The notes below the pieces were generated by a model. The model saw only the letters and a list, made by a program, of their open reading frames with translations, was not told the DNA's origin and searched no databases. This document shows positions 1-9,825 of a stretch of 20,437 bases of DNA, in pieces; the first letter of the stretch is position 1, and each line of letters begins with the position of its first letter. The stretch is taken from positions 1-20,437 of the forward strand of contig JAIPMN010001071.1 of assembly GCA_020650975.1 (NCBI GenBank), read 5' to 3'. The stretch is from Apostichopus californicus (lineage: Eukaryota; Echinodermata; Holothuroidea; Aspidochirotida; Stichopodidae). The position numbers were made by a program, and so were the translations under genes.

Positions 1-155
1 TTACGTATCTTGCCAGCTTTGTTTTAAGTCTTATGTCTTAGTATTTGAGAGTCTGATATATTTTGTGTGTATTTTATGTACTGTACGTATGTTTTATATT
101 GTGAGCAATTAATTGCCCAGCTTGGGATGCAATAAAGAGAATCTGAATCTGAATC
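1..155 (+). mobile_element. 3' tail of a CR1/L2-like non-LTR retrotransposon
   Basis: The segment reads through a T-rich stretch into GCAATTAATTGCCCAGCTTG, then GGATGCAATAAAG, and ends in three head-to-tail GAATCT units at 139-155. An AATAAA-like motif followed directly by short tandem repeats, with no poly(A) tail, is typical of the 3' ends of CR1/L2-type elements in invertebrate genomes. Only the untranslated tail lies in the window; the left edge cuts the element and no reverse transcriptase coding is visible. The family assignment rests on pattern recognition, and the right boundary is taken as the last GAATC unit. Confidence 0.55.
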
Positions 156-161
156 ATTTGA

Positions 162-167
162 TTTATT
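162..167 (-). terminator. candidate poly(A) signal AATAAA (minus strand)
   Basis: The plus strand reads TTTATT here, which is AATAAA on the minus strand. It lies about 58 bases beyond the stop codon of the candidate minus-strand exon at 225-494, a normal distance for a short 3' UTR. It may be coincidental in AT-rich DNA. Confidence 0.25.
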
Positions 168-224
168 AAATTATTCAACAACTTTCCGTTTACAGGGATT
201 CGCATGACTAAAATTTCTCGCTTT

Positions 225-494
225 CTATCTTGCTTTCTTTGTTGTCAATGACAGCTGAAAATAGATTCCGTGGCATGTCTGAAGGAGAGTTTTCTCAAGC
301 GGGTCCTGGACGTTGAGACCAAGTACAGTCCGATGAGGAGATTCCGTTACGCCTTTGTATCGGCGATGGTCCGAAGAATCCGTAGGCTTCTCATCGTCGA
401 CTTGAAATAACTGCCTCCTTTGTGGTGTAACGAAATTGTAAATTCTCCGGGAATTGCCATCGGTTGAAAGCCCAGGAGAAACGATCATGAAATT
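225..494 (-). CDS. candidate terminal coding exon of an unrecognised gene
   Basis: I do not recognise the product. Reading on the minus strand from 494, an open frame of 89 residues ends at a TAG at 225-227. It is hydrophilic and basic, with segments such as VTPQRRQLFQ and DSSDHRRYKG, and shows no domain, signal peptide or membrane segment that I can name. Three things favour a real exon. A long pyrimidine tract (about 509-540, read on the minus strand) leads into TTGATTACAG just before the frame opens. The frame is open from the first base after that AG. An AATAAA follows about 58 bases after the stop. The stretch is also richer in CpG than its surroundings. Against it, no convincing upstream exon was found on the minus strand between 500 and 10,000. 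It could be a pseudogene remnant or chance. If the exon is false, the ATG at 488 gives an 87-residue open frame. Confidence 0.28.
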   Translation of the reverse strand, partial: NFMIVSPGLSTDGNSRRIYNFVTPQRRQLFQVDDEKPTDSSDHRRYKGVTESPHRTVLGLNVQDPLEKTLLQTCHGIYFQLSLTTKKAR

Positions 495-499
495 CTGTA

Positions 500-1340
500 A
501 TCAATTGGCAGGAGAGAGACAAAGATAGAGAGAAGGAAGAGGAGCATAACGAAGAAAATTGATACACAGTTGTTAGAGATGTTATCAGAAAATGTTAATT
601 TCTGAATGCTTACAGTTTGAGGGTGATACCCTGTTTGCTGGATTTACTAATATCCCTAAAGAACATTCTTCTTGTTAAGATGAAATTTAAACAATGCTGA
701 TTCAAACAAGCATTGTTTGTCTGGGCTGCTGTGGTGACCTAGGACCAAAGGGAAGTGGTTGATCTTCATGTAAGATTTGAATAATGCTATGTAAAATTAT
801 TTATTTATGGTGTCACGATGTTGTAATACACATATTTGCCAGGGTACCGTTATGCAGATAAAATTGTATCATGTAAATGTGGGTTCCATCTGACGCTGTG
901 TCAAACGTAGCATGCTGAGGGGGCTGCAGCCAGACTGCAGCCGGGCTGTGTAGTGCAGTTTAACACAGTATGCAGTGCTGGTCTGCAGAAATAATCTCTA
1001 CCATATGATATTGATTTAGCCTTGCACCGGGGGGAATTTTACAGCTGTCCTCTCTGACACTATGCCTAAATTAGGTGTCCAGCTTTGGAAATGTTTGGTG
1101 CCTTTCATTCACACTTACTTAGTCGTACATTTTTCCGAGTAATTAAAATTACCCGTCATTATGAAGTAACAAAGTAAAGAATAAAATGTTAACGAGGGAC
1201 TACTTTCTTATTCAGTGGGCAGTAGACTTTCCATAATTACTGAATATTACAAATAGATGGTAAAAAGATGGTTGATTCATTATGTTACAAAAACGCTTAG
1301 AATGTCACAAAAGTTTGATTCTGTATCATGACCCATTAAT
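500..1340. other. non-coding, no recognisable feature
   Basis: No open frame of note and no RNA gene are seen. A short stretch at about 927-952 repeats the core CTGCAG(C/A)C, with PstI-like palindromes, but has no wider periodicity. Confidence 0.6.
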
Positions 1341-1418
1341 TCTAATTAGATGCTTAGACCATGTAGGACTAATTAGATGTAAGACTAATTAGATGTAAAA
1401 CTAATTAGATATAAGACT
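1341..1418. repeat. 16-bp tandem repeat carrying TAATTAG
   Basis: Three near-identical head-to-tail units of ACTAATTAGATGTAAG and variants cover about 1368-1415. A fourth TAATTAG lies 27 bases upstream at 1343. The TAATTAG cores start at 1343, 1370, 1386 and 1402. TAATTA is the core recognised by many Antennapedia- and paired-class homeodomains, so the array could act as a site cluster, but AT-rich DNA makes this motif common. Confidence 0.7.
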
Positions 1419-2130
1419 CTTCTCTGATGTGACACAATACTACGAGGAAATTTGTGATAATGAAAAAATATTGTAAGAAAATAGTTGGCAGTGAATCAAA
1501 TTAAAATTTGATGACTTGTTGTATTCAAGGAATCTTAGGAATTCATAAACGGTTTATAGAAACATTTATATTGTCGCATTGAAACCATAAATCAAGTACC
1601 TTTGTGAATGCCAGCCTGTTCTTTTTCAGTCTTTTGACGAAGAAGATGGGCAAACCATTTGAAGAACTATCATGAATTATGAGGGATTGTCCATGAACAG
1701 AACTGAATCTATTATATATTATATATTAGTACAAAACTCTGCTGTAAGCTGTCAACATTAAAACCAACAGCTCGATATTTGATCCTGATGCTTAGGAATT
1801 TAAGTTATGATTTTAGGAAAAACTTGCGCAAAAACAGATCAAATTACATCTTCCCTTTGCTTATTTTACGATATACAAATTAAGTGCTTCTAGGGTATCA
1901 CAAATCTATCGCTGGATAAATTTCCATATTTGCTGCGAAAGCCTTGAACTCCAATCTCAGAAGCTCTCAAGGCCTAGCCAATGATAACAGGAATCATCAG
2001 TTATTCAGATAATATCTCCATGACGATGCTGATATCACAAACAAACAACAAAGTTTTTTTTTCTTTCTGGAGTAGCTGTAGGCTTTTCTGACAAGATTTG
2101 TTAGCTTCTGAGAAACAGTGAGAAGGGTTA
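1419..2130. other. non-coding, no recognisable feature
   Basis: AT-rich sequence without a supported gene. A TATAT-rich patch at about 1711-1727 is the only low-complexity element seen. Confidence 0.6.
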
Positions 2131-2168
2131 GAACCACGGTTGCAGTTATGAACCACGGTTGCAGTTAT
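2131..2168. repeat. 19-bp perfect tandem duplication
   Basis: GAACCACGGTTGCAGTTAT occurs twice in direct succession (2131-2149 and 2150-2168) with no mismatch, indicating a recent local duplication. Each unit contains the palindrome ACCACGGT/ACCGTGGT only in part. No function is apparent. Confidence 0.85.
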
Positions 2169-2397
2169 TGTTGTGTGAAATGTTGGATAACTTTCCTTGA
2201 AAGGAGGAATTTATAATGATTTTGTAGTCTGGAAGGATAATATGCTGTTATATATGGCTAGGGGAAGACAATGTTTTGCTGAGATTGAAATGAACGGCGA
2301 TAGAAATCCATCCGGCACATTTGAACCTGCAGACGCAGAGATGGTACTGAAGCAGAATGTTGCATGTGTGAAACGAAAACACCGGATACACTCATGT

Positions 2398-3034
2398 CAT
2401 GGACCGTGGTCGTACAGTACATCATATATGGTCTTATAGTGCACCATACATGGTCTTATTGTGCACCATATATGGTCTTATAGTGCACTATACATGGTCT
2501 TATTGTGCACCATATATGGTCTTATAGTGCACTATACATGGTCTTATTGTGCATCATATATGGTCTTATTGTGCACCATACATGATCTTATTGTGCACCA
2601 TATATGGTCTTATTGTGCACCATACATGATCTTATTGTACACAATATATGGTCTTATTGTGCACCATATATTGTCTTATTGTGCACCATATATGGTCTTA
2701 TTGTGCACCATATATGGTCTAATTGTGCACCATATATGGTCTTATTGTGTGTCATTTTTGGTCTTACAGTATACCGTATGTGGTCTCACAGTGCACCTTA
2801 TGTGGTCTTGCAGTACACCATTTATGGTTCTTAGTCTGTTACATTTTATAATTTACAATATAATGTGTTCTTAAAGTACACCTTATTATGTGGTCGTATA
2901 GTGCACCGTATAAGGTGTTAGATTTGTTAGTCTAACTGCACTATGCATGGTTGCACAGTGCACCGTATATGGTCTCTGATTGCACCATGTATGGTCTTAC
3001 AGTGCACCATGTATGGTCTCACATTGCACCATTG
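2398..3034. repeat. 22-bp tandem array with CArG-box motifs
   Basis: The unit is close to TGGTCTTATTGTGCACCATA plus TA, 22 bp long. It is regular from about 2417 to 2745 and degenerates through to 3034, with a diverged gap at about 2830-2880. Each good unit joins two palindromes, GTGCAC and CCATATATGG. The exact sequence CCATATATGG starts at 2466, 2510, 2598, 2686, 2708 and 2730, all offset by multiples of 22. A further CC(A/T)6GG match, CCATTTATGG, is at 2818. CC(A/T)6GG is the consensus binding site of serum response factor and other MADS-box proteins. Because 22 is one more than a multiple of three, all three frames translate to the same peptide (YGLIVHHIWSYCAPYMVLLC-like), which explains the open frames here. 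I do not regard them as genes. Confidence 0.9.
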
Positions 3035-5163
3035 CTTGACCTGTTACTATTAACATTGTTAATATGAAAGAAAGTTCTAAAAACACAGCTTAAGTTTACT
3101 CTGCTGTAGGTATACAGTGACATTTAAACCTGTTTTTTTTGGGGGGTGGGGTGGAACTGCCTTTGATTTGAATGATCACTATTAATCAGAAGAAGAAGAA
3201 TTACAAGTGTATATTGTTATTGATTATTCCTTGAGATGCTCTCACATTCATGCCCTTGCCATGGTAGGGAATACTGTACATAATGTATGTCAGGTATTAA
3301 ATACTGTCAGTGACATTCACGCACTGACAATAAATTTTGCACTGATTTGTAAGAATCCTGTCATTGTTTTGTTAATTTGAATAGTTTAACGTCATCTATG
3401 TCGGATCTGATAGTAACCCCGAGCAACACCGCAGGAATGACATTCTGTGTTGAGATTTGTATAAACCAAAGATATGTTTGTTTTTAAATAAAAAGGCCAG
3501 CACAGTTATTGTAGGATTGAAGACCATAGAAAGAAAACAAAATGGTAAACTGCCCATCTACTGCAAAAATTGCTTTTGTAGTTAAATATATAAAACTTGG
3601 AGGACCTCATGTTTCAATCCTAGCACAATCTTGAAACATGATCTGACCTGAACACCGACTTATGGACACACTATTACTCCCCACCAACCCTTCCATCTCG
3701 TGTTTTCATATCGCCCCCCTTAATTGTCTGATTTTACTCTTTTCGTTGATCAATAGTCCAATTAAAGTGGCCTCTCCATCTATTTATAATAAACATGTCC
3801 ACTTGTTTTGGTTTCAGTCCCCCTCCCTCTCCTCCCCCCAACTTCTCTCCCCCCCCCCCCATTTATGAAGATCCTGCTAGGATGGAAACCTCATGCCATC
3901 TAGCTTTTATACAAAGTTTATCATGGTTGAATTATGCTTCTACTCGCTCTGAAGTTGTACTGATTTGCTGAGGGGAGAGGTGGAAATAGGGGGGGGGGGG
4001 CTTTGAGGTTGCATCTGATGGACAAGATCAGATTTGAATGTCAAATTATTTCAAAGTATCAACCAAATTCAGAAAACTGTTTTAGAAATATCTTGCAGAA
4101 ATTAGAGTTAATCCTGTAAGGAAACAGAATTTCTTCGAGGATATTTGGCGCTTGATTTTGCAGGTATGAACTCCACAAAGACTGGCTTTCATACCTGCAT
4201 GACACAATGTGGTGGATTTTAGACACGGGTCTTACCCAAGGGGATTAAAAAAATTGCAGAAATGTAGGGTTGCAATTATTTCAATTTTTGTTATTAAAAG
4301 TTTCCTTTATATTAATGGCCTCTAGCATGGAATATTTAACATGGTTGACAAATGGGGCATGAAACCCTGATACCTTATCTGCAAAATCATCATAACACCC
4401 GAGGGAAGCACACCAAGAATTCGCCAGTACTTTCCAGAAATGGGCACATCATGAAAATCACTTACGAGAAAATAATGTACGTCCAACGGAAACGAAATAA
4501 TTGGTGGGAAGTGGCGTGGAAAATTAGGAAGCATTTCCTCGAATATGGGACTCGGCTGTTAACTGACATACTGTAGCTCTCCCTTTCGAGCAGGAGCTAG
4601 TTTGATGACGACAGTGGCGTTAGAAAACCTTGGCGAGCTATTAGTCCGTGATCCCGAATAGTATAACAGAAGATCTGGAAGTACAGTGTGAAAGTTTGAA
4701 TATTGAAATTGTTGCTGGAATAACCTCTATTTTCGTCTTGATTCAAAAGTGTGTGAAATCTAAAACTCGTCTCGTTATAAAATGTGATTAAAACCCACTG
4801 AATTATCCCCCTTCATGGTCGGACCCCGGAAGCAATGGCAGATAGTCAAAAAATAAATGAAATGTTCAGATTGAATCAGATCATCTAAGAGTGGGACTGT
4901 GGGAGTAATTAAATGAGGTGTAAAAACCAAAGGGATATTCCAGTGGCTGAAGTTGATTGCTTATTAAAAGTACCGGAACTTTTTCGCCATCGTGGGTCAA
5001 GCTTTATACCCCTAAATTCTAGCGTGATGGAACTAATAATCTAACCATGGGTTTGAGTCTCTTCCATATGGTTTTCAAGAATTGAGATTCATTACGTGAA
5101 TGCTATTTAGCTTTCAAAAAATGTTGCAGTGTGGGAAAAAGCTTTGATGTTAGCTGTAAAATA
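3035..5163. other. non-coding stretch with homopolymer tracts
   Basis: No supported gene. It contains T8-G6-T-G4 at 3133-3151, a pyrimidine-rich block with a C run at about 3850-3860, a G run at about 3990-4000, and the hairpin listed separately at 4159-4199. Overlapping open frames on both strands at about 4322-4576 sit in a slightly CpG-richer patch but show no domain and no flanking splice sites I would trust. Confidence 0.5.
4159..4199. repeat. 12-bp perfect inverted repeat (hairpin)
   Basis: TGCAGGTATGAA (4159-4170) is matched by its exact reverse complement TTCATACCTGCA (4188-4199) across a 17-base spacer. The stem has no mismatch and does not extend inward or outward. It is too short for a typical microRNA precursor and has no T-run after it. 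It may be a chance palindrome or a remnant of a small inverted-repeat element. Confidence 0.6.
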
Positions 5164-5168
5164 ATCTC

Positions 5169-5317
5169 TTTTTTTGGGGGGGGGGGGTGGGGGGTGGGGT
5201 AGGATCACCTTCAACTGAGCACCAGTAACCCAACCAGGGCTAAAGTTTTGTTGGGGGAGGGAGTGGAGTTGAGAGGGAGGGAGGTAGGAACAAAATGTTT
5301 TTTTTGGGGGGGGGGGG
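5169..5317. repeat. paired T-run/G-run tracts
   Basis: Two close copies of the same two-part homopolymer are seen: T7 followed by G12, then G6 and G4 runs, at 5169-5199, and T8 followed by G12 at 5298-5317. The DNA between them is also G-rich, with GGGGGAGGGAG-type purine tracts at about 5252-5283. The G strand has enough G3+ runs for quadruplex formation. A similar T8-G6 tract lies at 3133. Confidence 0.75.
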
Positions 5318-6434
5318 CTGATTTATGGGGACAGAATTATTGCAGGAGTTTTTAAGTATCTTCTTTGTTTATTGATGGGAAGGGTGAACAGGGTTGCGGT
5401 TCCTTTTAATATACACCGTCTTTTTGTCTGGGACACGTGAAGAGGAAACGGAAGGAAAAACAAAGAGAGGACACATTTTAAGCATATCTTTCAGGTAGAT
5501 TTTTTGAAAGTGAATATCAAAAGGTCAGGCGAAGAAACATTGATTCAAGGTTGATACATTGTACACAAAGATACAAGGTAGAGAGAAGTAGCTTTACATA
5601 ATTCTTCATAAAGAGAAATATCTTTTTTTATATAATATACAATTATTATTATTATTATCTCTTTCACACACACACACAAATAATCGAACTAAATTTTCTT
5701 ACAAATCTCGACATGCTCTCTGCGAGTCCATACAGAACTGCGGTTGACAATAAGGTTGCAACGTGTAGCATATATCTAGATTTGCATGTAATCCTTGTTT
5801 CTCTTACTAAAGGAATAGAAGAATTCCCTATATCTGCACCCTAAAAACCTAACCCTGCACCCTAAACCATCTTGAATGGAGAGCCAAAGAAAGCCCCCCA
5901 GGTTTCTTTGAGATCCTAAAGATGATAGAATTATTCAATCGGCAAGATTCAGTTTGCCATTAGACAAAGAAAACTTTGATATATATCACAAGGAACTAGT
6001 GATGACAACCTCCAATGTTTCAACATAACAATATACCTACCTCCCACCCCCCCCCCCTTTATCCAACCCACCCCCACCAACCATTGCTTCAATTTAAATT
6101 TTCTTTTAAATCCATGTAAGGGTGTAAATTTGGGAAAGTCATGATAACAAACAGTTTAATAAATGATATTTTCTGCATAAAGCTATACGACATCATTCAC
6201 ACATGAGGAAAGAATATCAACGATTTTTTTTTTCTTTTTCCCCATCGAGAAAGTAAGCACTAATTTGATATCAATATCTAAACTGCAAAAGACATACTGA
6301 CAAAGTGTTGAATACATGAATATTCCTGGCAGGCTATGTAAGTCAAAACGAGAGGCAAACGGTGGGTGCAGAGGAAGTAGTTGGTGTGCTGTCTAAACCT
6401 TTTGAGGTATATATATCATTTGTATGAGCATAAT
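5318..6434. other. non-coding stretch with microsatellites
   Basis: No gene is supported. An (ATT)n run lies at 5642-5658 and a (CA)7 run at 5665-5678. A C-rich tract containing a C10 run is at about 6043-6078. A short CCCTAA-like cluster is at 5836-5867 (see rejected items). Confidence 0.55.
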
Positions 6435-6481
6435 GGGGGATGGGTGGGTGTTGACGGGGGATGGGTGGGTGTTGACGGGGG
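6435..6481 (+). repeat. 21-bp duplication forming G-quadruplex motifs
   Basis: GGGGGATGGGTGGGTGTTGAC (21 bp, shown as G5-AT-G3-T-G3-TGTTGAC) occurs twice in a row, at 6435-6455 and 6456-6476, followed by a further G5. Each copy with the next G run fits the pattern of four G3+ runs separated by loops of 2, 1 and 7 bases, so the plus strand can form at least two canonical intramolecular quadruplexes. No gene is nearby. Confidence 0.8.
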
Positions 6482-6587
6482 TGTGAAAACAAATATTACA
6501 TTTTCACATCAAGAAGTTCAGCAATGCTATGGATACAGTTTTGTTAACTTCAAAGTATCAATGGTGCATGACACACATAAAAGACAT

Positions 6588-6690
6588 GTATACATATATG
6601 CAAATATACATATATGCATGTGTGAATATATTCATACATGAGTGTATATATGTATATATATATATATATATATGTATTGATATATAGTTA
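6588..6690. repeat. AT-rich (TA/TGTA)n microsatellite
   Basis: Imperfect ACATATATGC units pass into a long TATATA run at about 6645-6673. The minus-strand open frame here (rich in Tyr and Ile) is a product of the repeat. Confidence 0.85.
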
Positions 6691-7079
6691 CGTGTTCCTG
6701 TTACATCCTCATCACTTGAGCATAACTTACTCCTATTCATCTATAACCCTGCGACAGTTTTCCAGAACTCTTTATTCTTTTTTACATCACACTTACAAAT
6801 AAGGTTAACATATTTCACACGATACAGGCATTGTAAATTACTACAAAAGGGACCTGCCCCAAACTATTCTTAAAAACATTATATACAAATTAAAAGAACA
6901 TGTTACTACCTTTAAATCAAAGCTGACAGCCACAACTCTGCGTTATGTACTTGTTCAACGGTGCTTCTAAGCCCGACTGGGCTAGCAGCCAGGAATTCTG
7001 CATTGCAGGGGCACCGAAAACTTAAGGAGTGACACAATACCCATGTGTCCTGTACTTCATTTGATTGGGGTACACCACC
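6691..7079. other. non-coding, no recognisable feature
   Basis: Ordinary unique-looking sequence between the AT microsatellite and the 20-bp minisatellite. The minus-strand frames that cross 6912-7079 are open only because they continue out of the repeat array, and no domain is visible in the non-repeat part. Confidence 0.5.
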
Positions 7080-7393
7080 CCCTTCCCTTCCCAAAACCAC
7101 TCCCTCCCAATAACCACTCCCTCCTCCCCATAACCACTCCTCCCCATAACCACTCCTCCACATAACCACTCCTCCCCATAACCACTCCCTCCGCCCCACA
7201 ACCACTCCCTCCTCCCCACAACCACTCCCTCCTCCCCATAACCACTCCCTCCTCCCCACAACCACTCCCTCCTCCCCACAACCACTCCCTCCTCCCCATA
7301 ACCACTCCCTCCTCCCCATAACCACTTCCTCCTCCCCACAACCACTCCCTCCTCCCCATAACCACTCCCTCCTCCCCACAACCACTCTCTCCT
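7080..7393 (-). repeat. 20-bp G-rich minisatellite
   Basis: The plus-strand unit is CCCCATAACCACTCCCTCCT or the same with ACA for ATA, 20 bp, repeated about 16 times. A run of shorter 16-bp units (CACTCCTCCCCATAAC) lies at about 7126-7185. On the minus strand the unit is GGGG-AGGA-GGG-AGTGG-TTAT, giving several G runs per repeat. Because 20 is not a multiple of three, each frame repeats every 60 bases and gives the same 20-residue cycle (EEGVVMGRREWLWGGGSGYG), so long overlapping open frames appear in all three minus frames. They are artefacts of the repeat. Confidence 0.92.
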
Positions 7394-9184
7394 CTTGCTA
7401 CATATTGATATTTCATATCCAGACAATGTGCACATGTAAGGTAGCCTTGCACTCTTATTTGTCCTTGAAGAAAGTGCAATGTGGGTAGTGTTAACTACAT
7501 GTTCTCCCTTGTCTCCTGTTAGTGCTACAATGCCCACATTCCTTGAGACAATGAATTGTGCCTGAGTCAATATGTTACAAGTACATTAATATTTTACACA
7601 AGTCTTTAGAGCTTAAAGTAACATCAGTATTGCACCCAACAACCACCACCCCCCCCCCCCCCCACTCCACCTGCCTGCCTTCCTCTCACTGTTGCATTCC
7701 TTCAATACACAAATAATGAATTCCCAGATCAAGTAAAGATGCTCTCAAAGACTCCATATGATAAGAAAAGGAATTGTTAAGATTCAGTAATAATGATTGA
7801 CAACTGTTTACTGTTGTTATTTGTAGCATTTTATCGAGAGGTAACGTTAAGATTCTTACCAAATTCAAATGCCTAATTCCATTAAACCCGCATTTTACAC
7901 TCCTTAAACCTTTAATGACAGAGTATTAGCCAAGAAGTCATCAACCCTTAGCAATCATTTTAATTCTCTAGTTCAGTCTCTTATTTCTTTTTGTTATTGA
8001 TATATATATAAAATTTGATATGTAAAGTGTGTAGACTTTTTCTCATCGAAAGTAAGGAATCCCCTATACACCACAAACAGAATAGGACTGATAGAAGATT
8101 AGCAAAGGAGAAAACATTAAACCTTTCAACAACGCATTCCGTAATGCTATGCATAATTATCTAAGCCCTACAAAACGCTCAAAGCTACATAGGGCACCAT
8201 GCAAACTAGTCGATTTTCATTGGCCATTTTATTGTCAATTTTTTCTTTTTCTTTTTCGTTTCTCTTCTTCGAGTTTGAGGCCCCCGAGAGAGGGCTGTCT
8301 CTTGAGACGGCAAAGTTCAACGCCTTTCGATAGAGGCCTTGCCCCAAGATACATGTGCGGGAGATATTTAAATACCATCTAAATATCATCTCTGTCTCCA
8401 TGGCTACAGGACGGCTTTGAATAGAAATAGCAAAGTTCTCGAAATTTGATAGAAACGATTACATTTTTAAATATTAATTTTGCAAAACTCTGCTGCCACA
8501 ATTTTAATGATTATTTTTTTTTGCTCATAATTGCTGGAGAACGACCTTTTTTGTTAATCTAGAAAGTGTGTGGTAAATAGTGTTAACGTAATATAAATTT
8601 CATAATCTAAATGGCAGTGACTGTATACTCTTATGTACAATATAATGAAGGAACATTTAAATTTGAACAATTTCTTCTCTAATTCCTTTGGACTTAAATT
8701 GACTTCAGTACGTACTAGCATACAAAGTATCATTAATTTAACCTCAGGAAACGGACCATTACTGACTCTGAAATGAGTCCTCCTACATTAATTTCTTCTG
8801 AAAACCACAGTCATGGTTGTATGAGTTTCTGCTTAGCTTAGCTCCCATAGGGAATTAAGATCATACAGGTTAGAAGAAGAAAAATTGAAAGATAAATATA
8901 ATGATGGCTGGTCTCCCTTTTAAATTTCTTTTTACGTTGATTCTACTCTCTGTATTGCATTGTACAGTAAGTGTGTGTTTTTTCCATTATTTGATGGCAC
9001 AGTTACCATTACTTGCATGAAAGACTATAAAATAATAAAAACCAGAGTAAAAGATTGGTTTATGCAAGGAATATTCAAGGAGACAGTTCGTCATAGCTTA
9101 GAACTGTTATGATTGCTACAGATCTAAGATAATAAAAATACAAATGTAAACAGGATGCATACCACCTGCAGCACTGCCAGGTGT
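7394..9184. other. non-coding; possible distal 3' UTR signals
   Basis: No gene is supported. A C15 run lies at 7649-7663 and a short (TA)n at about 7999-8010. On the minus strand, ATTAAA at 8503-8508 and AATAAA at 8228-8233 are the nearest standard poly(A) hexamers I found downstream of the FRS2-like stop at 10,666. A transcript with a 3' UTR of 2 to 2.5 kb could end here, but nothing proves it. The patch at 8270-8345 is richer in CpG than its surroundings, without a recognisable product on either strand. Confidence 0.45.
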
Positions 9185-9520
9185 ACATGCCTACCATACT
9201 TGAAATGGGTACTGTCAACAGAGTACCCTGCAATTCCTTGGACACAACAGCAGAGCAATATAATGAGTACCATATGAAATGGGTACCATCAAACAAGTTA
9301 ACCCTGCAATATGTCTAGTCACCAGCAAAGCAACAATTCAAATGACGGTGAGTACCACATGAAATGGGTACCATCAAACAAGTAAACCCTGCAATATGTC
9401 TAGTCACCAGCAAAGCAACAGTTCAAATGAAGGTGAGTACCATACCACCAACTGAGTCACCTCAGCAATTTCCTAGACTTCACTTAAGCAACAGACCAGA
9501 CTGTTGAACGAGTGAAATAA
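9185..9520. repeat. 85-bp tandem array
   Basis: Units begin with GAGTACC at 9265, 9350 and 9435, an exact spacing of 85. The copies at 9265-9349 and 9350-9434 are nearly identical through ATGGGTACCATCAAACAAGT and CAATATGTCTAGTCACCAGC. A diverged copy precedes them (about 9185-9264) and another follows (about 9435-9520). Each unit boundary reads GGTGAGTACC on the plus strand, which resembles a 5' splice donor, but no open frame is attached to it. Confidence 0.88.
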
Positions 9521-9825
9521 ACGAAAAATACTCAAAATAGCAATAATCCCTTTCAAAACATGACAATTCAATACATATCTGTGGGGTTGCTACTTTTCTG
9601 CACAGTTGATCAGAATGTAACTTCCGTGTGGTACCAATATCACCATCAATGCTGATAACAACCAGCACTCATTACATGTTATATATTATACCTTGGAGCC
9701 CAGTGGAGCATTCTGGAAACAAGCTCTCTGCTTCCGTATGGTACTACTATAAATTATATTAACTGCGGAAATCTTGATTGTTTCATTCACACATCGTTAT
9801 TCTGGTACGGATAATACCAGGACTG
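9521..9825. other. non-coding spacer between two tandem arrays
   Basis: No gene, RNA or repeat is recognised. The short minus-strand open frame at 9480-9668 starts inside the decayed end of the 85-bp array and has no domain. Confidence 0.5.

Noticed and set aside
2197-2439. 80-residue plus-strand open frame before the 22-bp array
   Set aside because: No domain, no credible splice sites, and its end is formed by the repeat.
2461-2874. A 137-residue open frame and an overlapping 76-residue one, rich in Tyr, Trp, His and Ile
   Set aside because: The frames lie wholly in the 22-bp array; the same peptide appears in each frame because the unit length is not a multiple of three.
4322-4576. Overlapping open frames on both strands in a CpG-richer patch
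   Set aside because: No recognisable domain and no splice or poly(A) context on either strand; kept only as a remark in the region entry.
5836-5867. CCCTAA-containing stretch resembling an interstitial telomere repeat
   Set aside because: Only scattered CCCTAA/CCTAACCC matches are present without a regular 6-base period, so chance is sufficient.
6912-7570. Three overlapping minus-strand frames of 140-182 residues with Gly/Glu/Trp repeats
   Set aside because: All are produced by the 20-bp minisatellite, and their non-repeat ends show no domain.
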